DNA from: a virus
IMG/VR virus record: IMGVR_UViG_3300013113_000701
Span: 1 to 64,000 of that record
DNA: 64,000 bases
Direction: 5' to 3' (one strand)
The position numbers and the translations under genes are program-made. Positions 54,932-61,030 of this stretch are shown here, in pieces; position 1 is the first letter of the stretch, and each line of letters opens with the position of its first letter. The notes below the pieces were generated by a model. That model was not told the DNA's origin, searched no databases, and was given only the letters and a program-made list of their open reading frames with translations.

Positions 54932-55102
54932 ATGCTAAGTTTAAGAAAATACAAACCATTACCTGCTGACATACCAGTTATCTTTAAGACACACACTCAT
55001 CATCTTGAGATGTTTGTTGGTAACCTGATGGTAGACTCATGTGATCTCCATAACAATGAAGAGATGTATGAGGATTTATTAATCCTTGCACCAATGCCTT
55101 AA
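54932..55102 (+). CDS. Small protein, 56 aa
   Basis: The frame is open from ATG 54932 to TAA. It starts with a basic end (MLSLRKYKPLP), has HTHHLEMFVGNLMVDSCDL in the middle and an acidic helix (NNEEMYEDLL) before the C-terminus. Codon use is like the neighbouring small genes. There is no known domain. Its stop runs directly into the structured region that follows. Confidence 0.5.
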   Translation: MLSLRKYKPLPADIPVIFKTHTHHLEMFVGNLMVDSCDLHNNEEMYEDLLILAPMP

Positions 55103-55355
55103 ATCGGAGTTTCCGAATTAAAATATAGGTGTTGTACAACACATCTCAAACCAAGTTGTACAAGCGTGAACCGGCTGAACGGTAACCACCAACCCCATGA
55201 GTGTTGGTCCAGTAAGAGTAATTAACTTACGTCAGATCTGCTAAGATATCGAGCAACAATAGGAGTTGGTAGCCTATATTTTATCACTAAATCACTAAAA
55301 TCACTAAGATACAAGTTCTACTTATAACAGTAGGGCTTGATGTTCTTGTATTTTT
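55103..55355 (+). ncRNA. Structured noncoding RNA candidate 1
   Basis: No frame of note is open. Successive hairpins can be seen: TCGGA/TCCGA (55104-55116), palindrome GTGTTGTACAACAC (55129-55142), ACCG/CGGT (55170-55183), ACCAAC/GTTGGT (55188-55208), GTAAG/CTTAC (55212-55230) and ATAGG/CCTAT (55259-55277). Three tandem TCACTAA copies follow (55284-55307). Last comes a two-part stem, ATACAAG/CTTGTAT enclosing CTAC/GTAG, with a T-run (55309-55355) that looks like a terminator. It could be one RNA, or an RNA plus a short leader beginning at the heptamers. Confidence 0.5.
55281..55308 (+). repeat. Three tandem TCACTAA heptamers
   Basis: TCACTAA occurs at 55284-55290, 55292-55298 and 55301-55307. 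The same heptamer recurs before at least seven other plus-strand starts in this block. It is the densest cluster and lies before a hairpin with a T-run, not directly before an ATG. Confidence 0.75.
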
Positions 55356-55379
55356 AGGACCTTTTTTAATCTAACTACT

Positions 55380-55487
55380 ATGGGATTACAATACTACATC
55401 AACCTCTACAAAAAGTGGATGACTCAATCAACATTAACCTGGGAAGACTTTTTAAATGAATACAAAGAGATACGAGCACGACTGTGA
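55380..55487 (+). CDS. Very small protein, 35 aa
   Basis: The frame from ATG 55380 encodes an aromatic-rich peptide (MGLQYYINLYKKWMTQS, then WEDFLNEYKEIRARL) that could form one amphipathic helix. It overlaps the next gene by 32 bases in another frame. Short length makes this tentative, but the sequence looks protein-like and fills the space up to the next start. Confidence 0.4.
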   Translation: MGLQYYINLYKKWMTQSTLTWEDFLNEYKEIRARL

Positions 55488-55728
55488 TGCGTGCATATTT
55501 TTAGATCGATGGAAAGAATATGATTTATACATCTGTATTGCAGATGATAAACTATTAAATTTCGTCGCAAGACACAGTAGTAATGGGCCAGACTACACAT
55601 CTGGTCTTAATGTTGCTATTGAACAATACAATGCCGTATTAAATGGCGGTATGTTGTTACCACTTGGTATGGCTATCACTAAAGCCAAACAATTACCAGT
55701 TGTACAGAGATATGTAAAAGACATTTAA
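55456..55728 (+). CDS. Small hypothetical protein, 90 aa
   Basis: Two Cys near the start (HDCDACIFLDRW) are followed by YDLYICIADDKLLNFVARHSS and a Gly-rich segment (LNGGMLLPLGMAITKAK). It is probably a compact alpha/beta protein. The opening CDACIFL, and a later IC, could bind metal. Function is unknown. It is followed by the most highly structured noncoding stretch of the block. Confidence 0.6.
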   Translation: MNTKRYEHDCDACIFLDRWKEYDLYICIADDKLLNFVARHSSNGPDYTSGLNVAIEQYNAVLNGGMLLPLGMAITKAKQLPVVQRYVKDI

Positions 55729-55729
55729 A

Positions 55730-55936
55730 ATAGTGACGTGTCCTCTTAAATGACACGACCTCGTGATGTAAAGGTGTTCATCATCACATGAGGGTTACAG
55801 GCAACGTAAGACGTGTAAATCACAGTATTTGCCGAACATCAGTGTATTGATCACACTAATAGACAAGATTGAGAGGGACAATCCTCAAAGATCATTACAA
55901 CATAGAAACCCTGATGAAATATGCAGGGTTTCTTTT
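55730..55936 (+). ncRNA. Structured noncoding RNA candidate 2 with terminator
   Basis: Five consecutive hairpins and a terminator fit in 200 bases. They are CGTGTC/GACACG (55737-55757); CCTC-GTGATG paired with CATCAC-AT-GAGG (55759-55793, two-base bulge); GGCAA/TTGCC (55800-55833, with ACGT-AAG-ACGT inside); AGTGT/ACACT (55841-55857); and GAGG/CCTC (55873-55886). The terminator is GAAACCCTG / CAGGGTTTC with TTTT (55905-55936). An out-of-phase frame crosses the area, but the terminator would lie within it. A short stable RNA is the better reading. No known class is recognised. Confidence 0.6.
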
Positions 55937-55978
55937 AAAACTGAATTAAACCAAACAAACCATAAAAATTTCTTACTA

Positions 55979-56251
55979 ATGAAAAACCTAACAAACATGT
56001 TATTTGGCACCTTAGTAGGTGTAGCGTTCACACTACTCTCTCTGTTCTTATATGATCAAGAGATTGAGCAACCAGTATTAACTATCACTCATGGTATAAA
56101 CCAAGATGCTGATAAAGTGTTCATCAACCTTGATGGAGAAGAGTATATCTTTCACAAAGATGCACTGAAATATGTGAACTATATGGGAGGTATCATTGAG
56201 ATACAACCCGATGCAGACTACGTTTACTATAACTTTAAAGAAGTTAAGTGA
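55979..56251 (+). CDS. Single-pass membrane protein, 90 aa
   Basis: I start it at ATG 55979, past the terminator, rather than at an upstream ATG whose frame would span that hairpin. It has one N-terminal membrane segment (MLFGTLVGVAFTLLSLFLY). A charged globular part follows (VLTITHGINQDADKVFINLDGEEYIFHK, then YVYYNFKEVK). The stop overlaps the next ATG (TGATG), so the two are coupled. Function is unknown, perhaps host-envelope modification early in infection. Confidence 0.65.
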   Translation: MKNLTNMLFGTLVGVAFTLLSLFLYDQEIEQPVLTITHGINQDADKVFINLDGEEYIFHKDALKYVNYMGGIIEIQPDADYVYYNFKEVK

Positions 56252-56715
56252 TGGGAATATTAAAAGATGTTAAATCACTACTAAAAGTAGTTAAATGGTA
56301 TGATGATGAGTCGGATGTACGTCCGCCATCACAACCAGACTCTGATGGAACAGGTGTTACTTATGATGAGTTCGTGAGAATAAGTCATAAGTATGAACCA
56401 CTTGGTTTCACAACTGAGTTCATTGTATGTGCAGCTAACAAGATAGGTAACAGAGTCTATCCTGGTTATAGACACGCTGACTGTGAAGAACTACAGTCGC
56501 AATGCGAAGAACACACATCCAAGGAAGCAATGCAAATGTATACTGAAGACAGGAAACATCAAGGTTTCTTAACATCTCACAATCGTTGGGTTGATCGTAA
56601 AGAAGCATGGGTAATTGCTAACATGAACGGTCAAATACGCTTTGGTCCACCACCTGTAGGTAAAGGTCGAGAGTTAATATCAGAGCATTTATACATGCAT
56701 CCTGAAGAACTATAA
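56251..56715 (+). CDS. Conserved phage protein with QGFLTS-NRWVDRKEA motif (154 aa)
   Basis: The motif QGFLTSHNRWVDRKEA at residues 104-119, preceded by PGYRHADC (71-78) and followed by SEHLYMHPEEL (144-154), is a pattern I recall from small proteins in many unrelated phages (QGFxTxxxRFVdRxEAxxIA ... LySEDLY). It is predicted as a compact alpha/beta fold. Its enzymatic or binding role is not known to me. The ATG start at 56251 overlaps the previous stop by one base; a GTG at 56248 is an alternative. Confidence 0.75.
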   Translation: MGILKDVKSLLKVVKWYDDESDVRPPSQPDSDGTGVTYDEFVRISHKYEPLGFTTEFIVCAANKIGNRVYPGYRHADCEELQSQCEEHTSKEAMQMYTEDRKHQGFLTSHNRWVDRKEAWVIANMNGQIRFGPPPVGKGRELISEHLYMHPEEL

Positions 56716-56733
56716 AAACTAAAACATTATATC

Positions 56734-56919
56734 ATGGCAACACACTTTGTAGCAGGAAAAATAACAATTGACGTTGAGTTCGACGTTGATGTAGATACTG
56801 ACGATGTTGATAAAGCATTGGAAAGAGGTAAAGAACAAATCAAAGAGCAATTAACTCGATATGTAGATGGTATTCATACCATAAACACTGATGAAATGAT
56901 CGGTGGAGAGTATTGCTAA
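56734..56919 (+). CDS. Small acidic protein, 61 aa
   Basis: A beta-rich, Asp-rich start (GKITIDVEFDVDVDTDDVD) is followed by a helix (KALERGKEQIKEQL). Function is unknown; the strong acidity could mimic nucleic acid or bind cations. There is an 18-base gap from the conserved protein upstream. Confidence 0.6.
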   Translation: MATHFVAGKITIDVEFDVDVDTDDVDKALERGKEQIKEQLTRYVDGIHTINTDEMIGGEYC

Positions 56920-56947
56920 AAATTTCTCACTAATTAATATAATCACT

Positions 56948-57232
56948 ATGGATATTGAAGGTAAGATGATAACTGTTGAAGAGTTATCTAAAACAGTAGA
57001 TCATGTGAAGCAACCCTTCTGGATGTTTTCACCAAAACATAATACATTTCACTTCATTGATGGTATGGACATCAAACCAAAAACAGTCACATTTCACTAT
57101 GAAGACTTATCAAGAAGTAACGTAAATGAAATATTTAATTCTTATAGATTACCAATGGATACCAATGTTATAATAATCATGAATGATGATTATAAAGGTC
57201 CAAGAACATTTACAGAAATAAATAACAACTAA
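56948..57232 (+). CDS. Small hypothetical protein, 94 aa
   Basis: I start it at ATG 56948 (MDIEGKMITVEEL), because it follows the heptamer-containing leader TCACTAATTAATATAATCACT. A start at 56903 would overlap the previous gene. The protein is mixed alpha/beta, with KQPFWMFSPKHNTFHFIDG in the middle and VIIIMNDDYKG near the end. No family is recognised. The same leader sequence is repeated directly after its stop, before the next gene. Confidence 0.6.
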   Translation: MDIEGKMITVEELSKTVDHVKQPFWMFSPKHNTFHFIDGMDIKPKTVTFHYEDLSRSNVNEIFNSYRLPMDTNVIIIMNDDYKGPRTFTEINNN

Positions 57233-57268
57233 TCACTAATTAATATAATCACTAAAAACACATACATC

Positions 57269-57442
57269 ATGGTAAAAGGAAACTTAGGAAAAATGATGTG
57301 GATGGAAACTCTTAAGAATGAGAGTAGTCGTGACGTTAACATGTTCGACTTAGCATCCATAGATGGTGACGCACCATCAGAAATACAAGATCAAATGAAT
57401 CTTGAATTATTTAGCGAAGCAGTAGAATCATCTGCAGCCTAA
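57269..57442 (+). CDS. Small protein, 57 aa
   Basis: The frame from ATG 57269 to TAA gives MVKGNLGKMMWMETL, then an acidic stretch with DVNMFDLASIDGDAPSEIQ and ELFSEAVESSAA. It has a leader with a TCACTAA heptamer and its own strong terminator, which supports it as a real transcription unit. There is no known domain. The acidic C-terminus may be disordered. Confidence 0.6.
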   Translation: MVKGNLGKMMWMETLKNESSRDVNMFDLASIDGDAPSEIQDQMNLELFSEAVESSAA

Positions 57443-57453
57443 CCTATCATTTA

Positions 57454-57486
57454 GAGGAGAGTGGACCGAACGCTCTCCTCATTTTT
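57454..57486 (+). terminator. Intrinsic terminator
   Basis: The 8-bp stem GAGGAGAG / CTCTCCTC has an 11-base loop and is followed by ATTTTT. It lies just past the 57-residue gene. Confidence 0.9.
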
Positions 57487-57542
57487 AACACTCTTATAGC
57501 CTGGGCTATGAAAGACCGGCAAATCACTAAAACACTAATCCA

Positions 57543-57773
57543 ATGAAAGAAGTAATAATAGTACTACACAAAGATGATGAAATGTCATCTGTAGAAGTAA
57601 CAAAGCTGATAAATCAGATGAGAATGGATGGTCACTTTGAAGCAATGAAAAGAGTTAAAGAACTATTTGATCAAGGAGTAAATCCACAGCTAATAACTGT
57701 AACATCTGGCGTTGCAATGAATAACACACCATTCAAAGTATTACACGAAGACGAACTTGTAACAATATCATAA
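57543..57773 (+). CDS. Small hypothetical protein, 76 aa
   Basis: It starts with KEVIIVLHKDDEMSSVEVTKLINQM (beta then helix), has a helix AMKRVKELFDQG, and ends NNTPFKVLHEDELVTIS. It is likely a small alpha/beta protein with unknown function. The leader carries TCACTAA and CACTAA copies 3-20 bases before the ATG. Its stop overlaps the next ATG (TAATG). Confidence 0.6.
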   Translation: MKEVIIVLHKDDEMSSVEVTKLINQMRMDGHFEAMKRVKELFDQGVNPQLITVTSGVAMNNTPFKVLHEDELVTIS

Positions 57774-57910
57774 TGGGAATGAGTAACATACAAAAGAAAA
57801 ACGATGGCCCTAAGCCAACACCTAAGAACAAAGGTGAGCTTAGAGGTGTATGTAATAGATCTGCATGTTTATCACCTAATAATGTAGAATGCAAATCTCT
57901 ACCCAAATGA
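57773..57910 (+). CDS. Short CN-S/T-AC motif protein, possibly truncated (45 aa)
   Basis: The basic start (SNIQKKNDGPKPTPKNKGEL) is followed by RGVCNRSACLSPNNVECK. The pattern GxCNxSxCxxPxx is the first half of a small phage zinc-finger-like family in which a second CxxC normally follows. Here the frame stops soon after, so it may be cut short or may use only three Cys. It is coupled to the gene before it. The truncation fits the transition into a noncoding stretch. Confidence 0.5.
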   Translation: MGMSNIQKKNDGPKPTPKNKGELRGVCNRSACLSPNNVECKSLPK

Positions 57911-57930
57911 TGACCGAAAAACATCTATCA

Positions 57931-57997
57931 AGAGAGGTGCTCTGGGAGATATAGTCTAAAGTACAAAGGCTATTCGGGTTCGAATCCCGGTCTCTCA
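57931..57997 (+). ncRNA. tRNA-like element (reduced or degenerate tRNA)
   Basis: A canonical T-arm, TCGGG-TTCGAAT-CCCGG (57974-57990), is followed by acceptor strand TCTCTC (57991-57996). This pairs with GAGAGG at 57932-57937, followed by T at 57938 as in tRNA position 8. The middle is not canonical: the D-arm region is only about 11 bases, and a 7-bp stem ATAGTCT/AGGCTAT (57951-57973) carries a 9-base loop without a standard anticodon. No CCA is encoded. Length is 67 rather than 73-76. It may be a tRNA mimic or a decayed tRNA. Confidence 0.55.
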
Positions 57998-58008
57998 CTG
58001 AATTTTTA

Positions 58009-58155
58009 ACCGCAGTTCCGATAATAACCAACGATAGACCAATGCATTGTTTATGTTGGTGATATAGAATTCTCGGAATACTCAAGGTAAGAGTATAAAA
58101 TGCCAAAACTGCAGTCAAATATAAGCCTGAGACTAATTATCTCAGGCTTTCTTTT
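58009..58155 (+). ncRNA. Multi-helix structured RNA candidate with terminator
   Basis: Nested pairs can be drawn: GCAG/CTGC (58012-58015 with 58109-58112), directly stacked on TTCCGA/TCGGAA (58016-58021 with 58073-58078), enclosing ACCAAC/GTTGGT (58027-58032 with 58055-58060), plus hairpin ACTC/GAGT (58080-58094). This gives a junction fold. It is followed by terminator AGCCTGAGA-CTAATTA-TCTCAGGCT-TTCTTTT (58124-58155). Together with the tRNA-like element just upstream it could be one transcript of about 225 bases. I know no matching RNA family. Confidence 0.6.
58124..58155 (+). terminator. Intrinsic terminator
   Basis: A perfect 9-bp stem AGCCTGAGA / TCTCAGGCT (loop CTAATTA) is followed by TTCTTTT. 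It ends the noncoding stretch containing the tRNA-like element, and a new leader with TCACTAA begins right after it. Confidence 0.92.
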
Positions 58156-58177
58156 AATCACTAAATCACACTCACTA

Positions 58178-58579
58178 ATGTCAAATGAAGAATACAAAGA
58201 ACTCATTGAAAAAGAGTTACAAGATGATAGAATAACTATCAAAGATGTAGCAGATGTAAATCATCATCCACATCCATATACTATTGGACCAGCACACATT
58301 AAATATGCTAACGATCACCACAGTGGTAGAATAGGAAAAGAAACATGTGAAAATGTAGGATGTGCACATGCTGGTTGTACTACTCCTTATGATCAACACA
58401 CATCAAATAAAGTGTGTTTCATTCAGTTCACTGAAGATATACCCGCAGGTGATTTCCAAGAAGAAATCCAACGTGTCATTGATACATTACCTGAAGTATT
58501 CAACAAAAATGCTGTCGAAGGATTTGCATTCATTGAAGGTGATGGTAAAATCATACACGATGAAAGTAAGAAGGGCTAA
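58178..58579 (+). CDS. His/Cys-rich protein, 133 aa
   Basis: I start it at ATG 58178, after the terminator and directly behind TCACTAAATCACACTCACTA. An upstream ATG at 58100 would read through the terminator stem. It contains a clear metal-binding type stretch: NHHPHPYTIGPAHIKYANDHHSG, then CENVGCAHAGC at about residues 57-67. The C-terminal half is alpha/beta (EEIQRVIDTLPEVF, VEGFAFIEGDGKI). Zinc binding is likely; the function is unknown. It overlaps the next gene by 20 bases. Confidence 0.65.
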   Translation: MSNEEYKELIEKELQDDRITIKDVADVNHHPHPYTIGPAHIKYANDHHSGRIGKETCENVGCAHAGCTTPYDQHTSNKVCFIQFTEDIPAGDFQEEIQRVIDTLPEVFNKNAVEGFAFIEGDGKIIHDESKKG

Positions 58580-58775
58580 TGTTGATTTAATACGTATCGA
58601 AGGATATGTAGCACACATGCCACCTGAACGTTATATTCAAGAGGCATCGAGAGGGCCAGGAAACAGATACTACGTAACTCGTGGTGCTGCAGGTGGATTA
58701 TCCATCTCATCTAAGCGTGTCACAGTGTTGGCATGTTGTATTATTTACCTTAACGACGATCATTATGGGATTTAG
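58560..58775 (+). CDS. Small basic protein, 71 aa
   Basis: The start at 58560 gives MKVRRANVDLIRIEGYV, then RYIQEASRGPGNRYYVTRG and a hydrophobic VTVLACCIIYL near the C-terminus. It is an unknown family. It overlaps the previous gene by 20 bases and the next by 11, which is usual here. A longer upstream reading of the same frame would run through the previous gene. Confidence 0.5.
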   Translation: MKVRRANVDLIRIEGYVAHMPPERYIQEASRGPGNRYYVTRGAAGGLSISSKRVTVLACCIIYLNDDHYGI

Positions 58776-59310
58776 AGTATGTAGAAAGTGTGGAGAAGAT
58801 AAAGAATTATCTGAATACCAAATGGTAAAAGCGAAGTTAAAATCAGGATATATTAAAATCAGAATACCTCATATATGCAAACAATGTAACCGAGAGAGGC
58901 AATATGAGTGGCGTAAAGAAAAGTATAAAAATGATCCTGAATATCGTAAAAAAGCGATTGCAATGTCTTCGAAAATAAATAAAAAAAGAAGAAAGAATGA
59001 TCCTGAATATGCGGAGTTTATTCGAAAACAAAATGCAGAATGGGGTAAAAATAATCGTGAAAAAGTAAATGAAAAGCAAAGAAAGTACAGAGAAAGAAAG
59101 CCAAGAACTGAAGAAGAAATACAAAAAAGAAGGGCTTACGGACAAAATCAACGAGATACTCTCGATGATGTATATGTGAAAAGAGTAATTGTACAATCTT
59201 CTGCTAATATTAAACGCGAGGAAATTACACCTGAATTAATAGAAGTATATCGAGAAAAATTAATCATAAATCGTAAAATAAAAAATCATGAGCAAACTAT
59301 CAAAGCTTAA
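58765..59310 (+). CDS. Zinc-finger protein with basic coiled coil (181 aa)
   Basis: Residues 3-45 contain CxxC pairs C6-x2-C9 and C38-x2-C41 (VCRKCGEDKELSEY ... ICKQCNRER). This matches the N-terminal zinc module common to phage HNH and endonuclease-VII-like proteins. A very basic helical stretch follows (WRKEKYKNDPEYRKK, EKQRKYRERKPRTE). The end (REEITPELIEVYREKLIINRKIK) is also typical of such phage proteins. I see no HNH catalytic motif in the middle, so nuclease activity is not supported. DNA or RNA binding is likely. Confidence 0.7.
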   Translation: MGFRVCRKCGEDKELSEYQMVKAKLKSGYIKIRIPHICKQCNRERQYEWRKEKYKNDPEYRKKAIAMSSKINKKRRKNDPEYAEFIRKQNAEWGKNNREKVNEKQRKYRERKPRTEEEIQKRRAYGQNQRDTLDDVYVKRVIVQSSANIKREEITPELIEVYREKLIINRKIKNHEQTIKA

Positions 59311-59476
59311 AAAAGATAGTGTTAAACAGTTGAAATCAGTATCCAATGAAACATTAGATATGGCACAAAAACTTGGAGAAAAGTACAATAAGACTGAGAA
59401 GATTGAACATGCGAGAGAGTCAAGAAAGTTCTATGACACTACAATCAAAGCATTAATTGCAATAACTAAATATTAA
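59288..59476 (+). CDS. Small helical basic protein, 62 aa
   Basis: It is a Lys/Ser-rich helical protein (MSKLSKLKKDSVKQLKSVSNE, KLGEKYNKTEKIEHARESRKF). It overlaps the zinc-finger gene by 23 bases. Function is unknown. The heptamer leader of the next gene follows its stop directly. Confidence 0.55.
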   Translation: MSKLSKLKKDSVKQLKSVSNETLDMAQKLGEKYNKTEKIEHARESRKFYDTTIKALIAITKY

Positions 59477-59494
59477 TCACTAAAATCACTAAAG

Positions 59495-59617
59495 ATGTCA
59501 GTATCACAAGTACAACCACAATCAAAAGTAAACAGGGAGACATTCCAAAAAACTGAAAAGGAAAAGCAAGCAGTTAAAGCTGCTAAGAAGGCACATAAGA
59601 AACTTTTAAAAAAGTAG
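59495..59617 (+). CDS. Very small Lys-rich protein, 40 aa
   Basis: The frame from ATG 59495 is Gln/Lys-rich (VSQVQPQSKVNRETFQKTEK, then KAAKKAHKKLLKK), with a strongly basic C-terminus. It has two TCACTAA copies immediately before the ATG and a strong terminator after the stop, so it looks like a deliberate single-gene unit. The basic tail suggests nucleic-acid or ribosome contact. Confidence 0.6.
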   Translation: MSVSQVQPQSKVNRETFQKTEKEKQAVKAAKKAHKKLLKK

Positions 59618-59636
59618 ACGTTCTTTATTCCCGCTT

Positions 59637-59665
59637 AAGAGAGGTACTCCAATACCTCTCTTTTT
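59637..59665 (+). terminator. Intrinsic terminator
   Basis: The stem AAGAGAGGTA / TACCTCTCTT (loop CTCCAA) overlaps a TTTTT run. It ends the unit of the 40-residue gene. Confidence 0.92.
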
Positions 59666-59678
59666 AAAACATTCAACC

Positions 59679-59804
59679 ATGAAAGAAAAAGAAATCAATG
59701 CTCTGAGAGATACCAAATGGTTATCTGTGCAGACACGTTGCATAGCTGAAATAGCTATTGTAAAAGAGGCTCACCCTCAAATGAGAATACAAGCATTAAA
59801 CTAA
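59679..59804 (+). CDS. Very small protein, 41 aa
   Basis: The frame from ATG 59679 gives MKEKEINALRDTKWLSVQTR followed by CIAEIAIVKEAHPQMRIQALN, predicted as two helices. It starts 14 bases after a terminator. No family is known. Length makes it tentative, but the frame fills the interval and looks protein-like. Confidence 0.5.
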   Translation: MKEKEINALRDTKWLSVQTRCIAEIAIVKEAHPQMRIQALN

Positions 59805-59829
59805 TCACCAACTCACTAAATCCAAAGAA

Positions 59830-60147
59830 ATGAAGCACCCGTTAGTAATATTATTACTCCTCTTATCAGTAGTATCAATGATTTCCATCGGTATTCTACT
59901 TAAAAGAAAGATGTTAAGTAGAATCGCTTTTGATAAAAAGCACAGTAGATGGTTTATCATCATGGAAATCGACGATGAAACAGAACAAAATGAGTTCATC
60001 AAAAATGAGATATATTGGCAGTATACACTGGCATATGACAACTTTTCAGATAAAAACTTTAACATCAGTAAAGTGTATGATGAATTGATGTCAAACAAAC
60101 AATTCAAAGAAACTTTAGAAACATTACAAACTAACAAAGAAGACTGA
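59830..60147 (+). CDS. Single-pass membrane protein, 105 aa
   Basis: The N-terminal hydrophobic segment (VILLLLLSVVSMISIGILL) could be a signal anchor. A charged helical C-terminal domain follows (DDETEQNEFIKNEIYW, ELMSNKQFKETLETL). It is the first of three adjacent small membrane proteins. A role at the host envelope is inferred from topology only. Confidence 0.6.
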   Translation: MKHPLVILLLLLSVVSMISIGILLKRKMLSRIAFDKKHSRWFIIMEIDDETEQNEFIKNEIYWQYTLAYDNFSDKNFNISKVYDELMSNKQFKETLETLQTNKED

Positions 60148-60148
60148 T

Positions 60149-60304
60149 ATGCACAAGAAGAAGAAAATGTTCGAATCAAGTTTAACATTAATGCCTGGAC
60201 TGTTGTTAGGACTTGCATTTGAAAAAAACTCAATGCATTTAGCATTCTTGTGTTTTATACTAACAGTCAATTATATACCAAAAAGAAAAAGAAAAAGAAG
60301 ATGA
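60149..60304 (+). CDS. Small basic membrane protein, 51 aa
   Basis: The frame from ATG 60149 has a basic start (MHKKKKMFE), two hydrophobic stretches (LTLMPGLLLGLAFE and HLAFLCFILTVNYI) and a very basic end (PKRKRKRR). Its TGA overlaps the next ATG. The hairpin-like topology is holin-like but could be any small envelope protein. Confidence 0.5.
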   Translation: MHKKKKMFESSLTLMPGLLLGLAFEKNSMHLAFLCFILTVNYIPKRKRKRR

Positions 60305-60663
60305 AACAGTTTATTTTAGAAGTATTACAGATCTTATTCCAATATGTTGAAGAGTATATTATATTCTACAGAGGAATGTTTAAGTATGATATTGAAGTAT
60401 TCAGCCAAGGTTGGATTTATGCATGGTGTTTTGTACCAGTATTTTTCTACTTCATATTCTTCGTATTCAAATGGGTAGTGGTCATTGATGAAGAAACAAG
60501 GATTAGTGAGCCTTTAGTGATGAAGTCTGCGGCCGGCTATTATGTCGGTCTGCAGTACTTCGATGAAGAAACTGGGCTATGGTTACCATATGATAGGTTA
60601 AACGATTACTATTCTGGTGAAGAGTACACAAAACAAAAACTTAAAGAATTCAAATCTTATTAA
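60301..60663 (+). CDS. Membrane protein, 120 aa
   Basis: I start it at ATG 60301, which overlaps the previous stop as ATGA. The longer upstream frame would read through the previous gene. There is one strong membrane segment (WIYAWCFVPVFFYFIFFVFKWVVV, residues ~40-63). A soluble C-terminus with KSAAGYYVGLQYFDEETGLWLPYDRL follows. Function is unknown. Confidence 0.6.
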   Translation: MKQFILEVLQILFQYVEEYIIFYRGMFKYDIEVFSQGWIYAWCFVPVFFYFIFFVFKWVVVIDEETRISEPLVMKSAAGYYVGLQYFDEETGLWLPYDRLNDYYSGEEYTKQKLKEFKSY

Positions 60664-60819
60664 AATGGAAAAGCCATACAAAAACTTCCAAGAGTGGTCA
60701 ATGGGCTGTTTGCGTTGAAATAAGTTCAGGTTGAGATACTTCCAAAAAGTCCCCATATAGAACAGAAGGGTGACTGACTAATAAATAAGAACTACAACTA
60801 TTTAAAATATAAATCCCCA

Positions 60820-60924
60820 ATGCTGACGAATAAACTAAGAGTGTTCAACTGGCGTGAACCAGTAAAGAAAAAAACTAAGTCACTCCGTAACACAACCAAG
60901 TGTGTTGGTTTTGAAATCAGGTAA
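60820..60924 (+). CDS. Possible very small basic protein, 34 aa
   Basis: A short frame (MLTNKLRVFNWREPVKKKT, ending VGFEIR) lies inside a noncoding-looking interval and overlaps the structured RNA candidate. It could be a leader peptide or chance. I list it so the interval is accounted for. Confidence 0.25.
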   Translation: MLTNKLRVFNWREPVKKKTKSLRNTTKCVGFEIR

Positions 60925-60970
60925 AGAGGAGTGTGAAAGCGGATAGTGCTCCGGGATAGTACCCGTGAGC
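60848..60970 (+). ncRNA. Structured noncoding RNA candidate 3
   Basis: The 60664-61030 interval has no convincing gene. It holds ACTGG/CCAGT (60848-60863); CACTCC/GGAGTG (60881-60886 with 60928-60933) enclosing AACACA-ACCAAG-TGTGTT (60889-60906); and the long hairpin GCTC-CGGG-ATAGTA-CCCG-T-GAGC (60948-60970). It shares the 9-mer GCGTGAACC with candidate 1. No clear terminator follows; only a TTTTTT stretch near 61006. The heptamer leader of the next gene comes next. Confidence 0.5.
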
Positions 60971-61030
60971 TGCCTAACTTTATGCCACTTGGAGGACATT
61001 GAGGATTTTTTATTCACTAAAATCACAATC

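Noticed and set aside
55829-55978. Upstream in-frame extension of the 90-residue membrane protein
   Set aside because: It would translate through a 9-bp terminator hairpin and lacks protein-like character. The start at 55979 follows the leader pattern of its neighbours.
57931-57997. A functional canonical tRNA
   Set aside because: T-arm and acceptor stem fit, but the D-arm and anticodon arm do not and no anticodon can be read with confidence, so I call it only tRNA-like.
60665-60718. A 17-codon frame starting MEKPYKNFQEW
   Set aside because: Too short; may be the remnant of a lost gene before the noncoding stretch.
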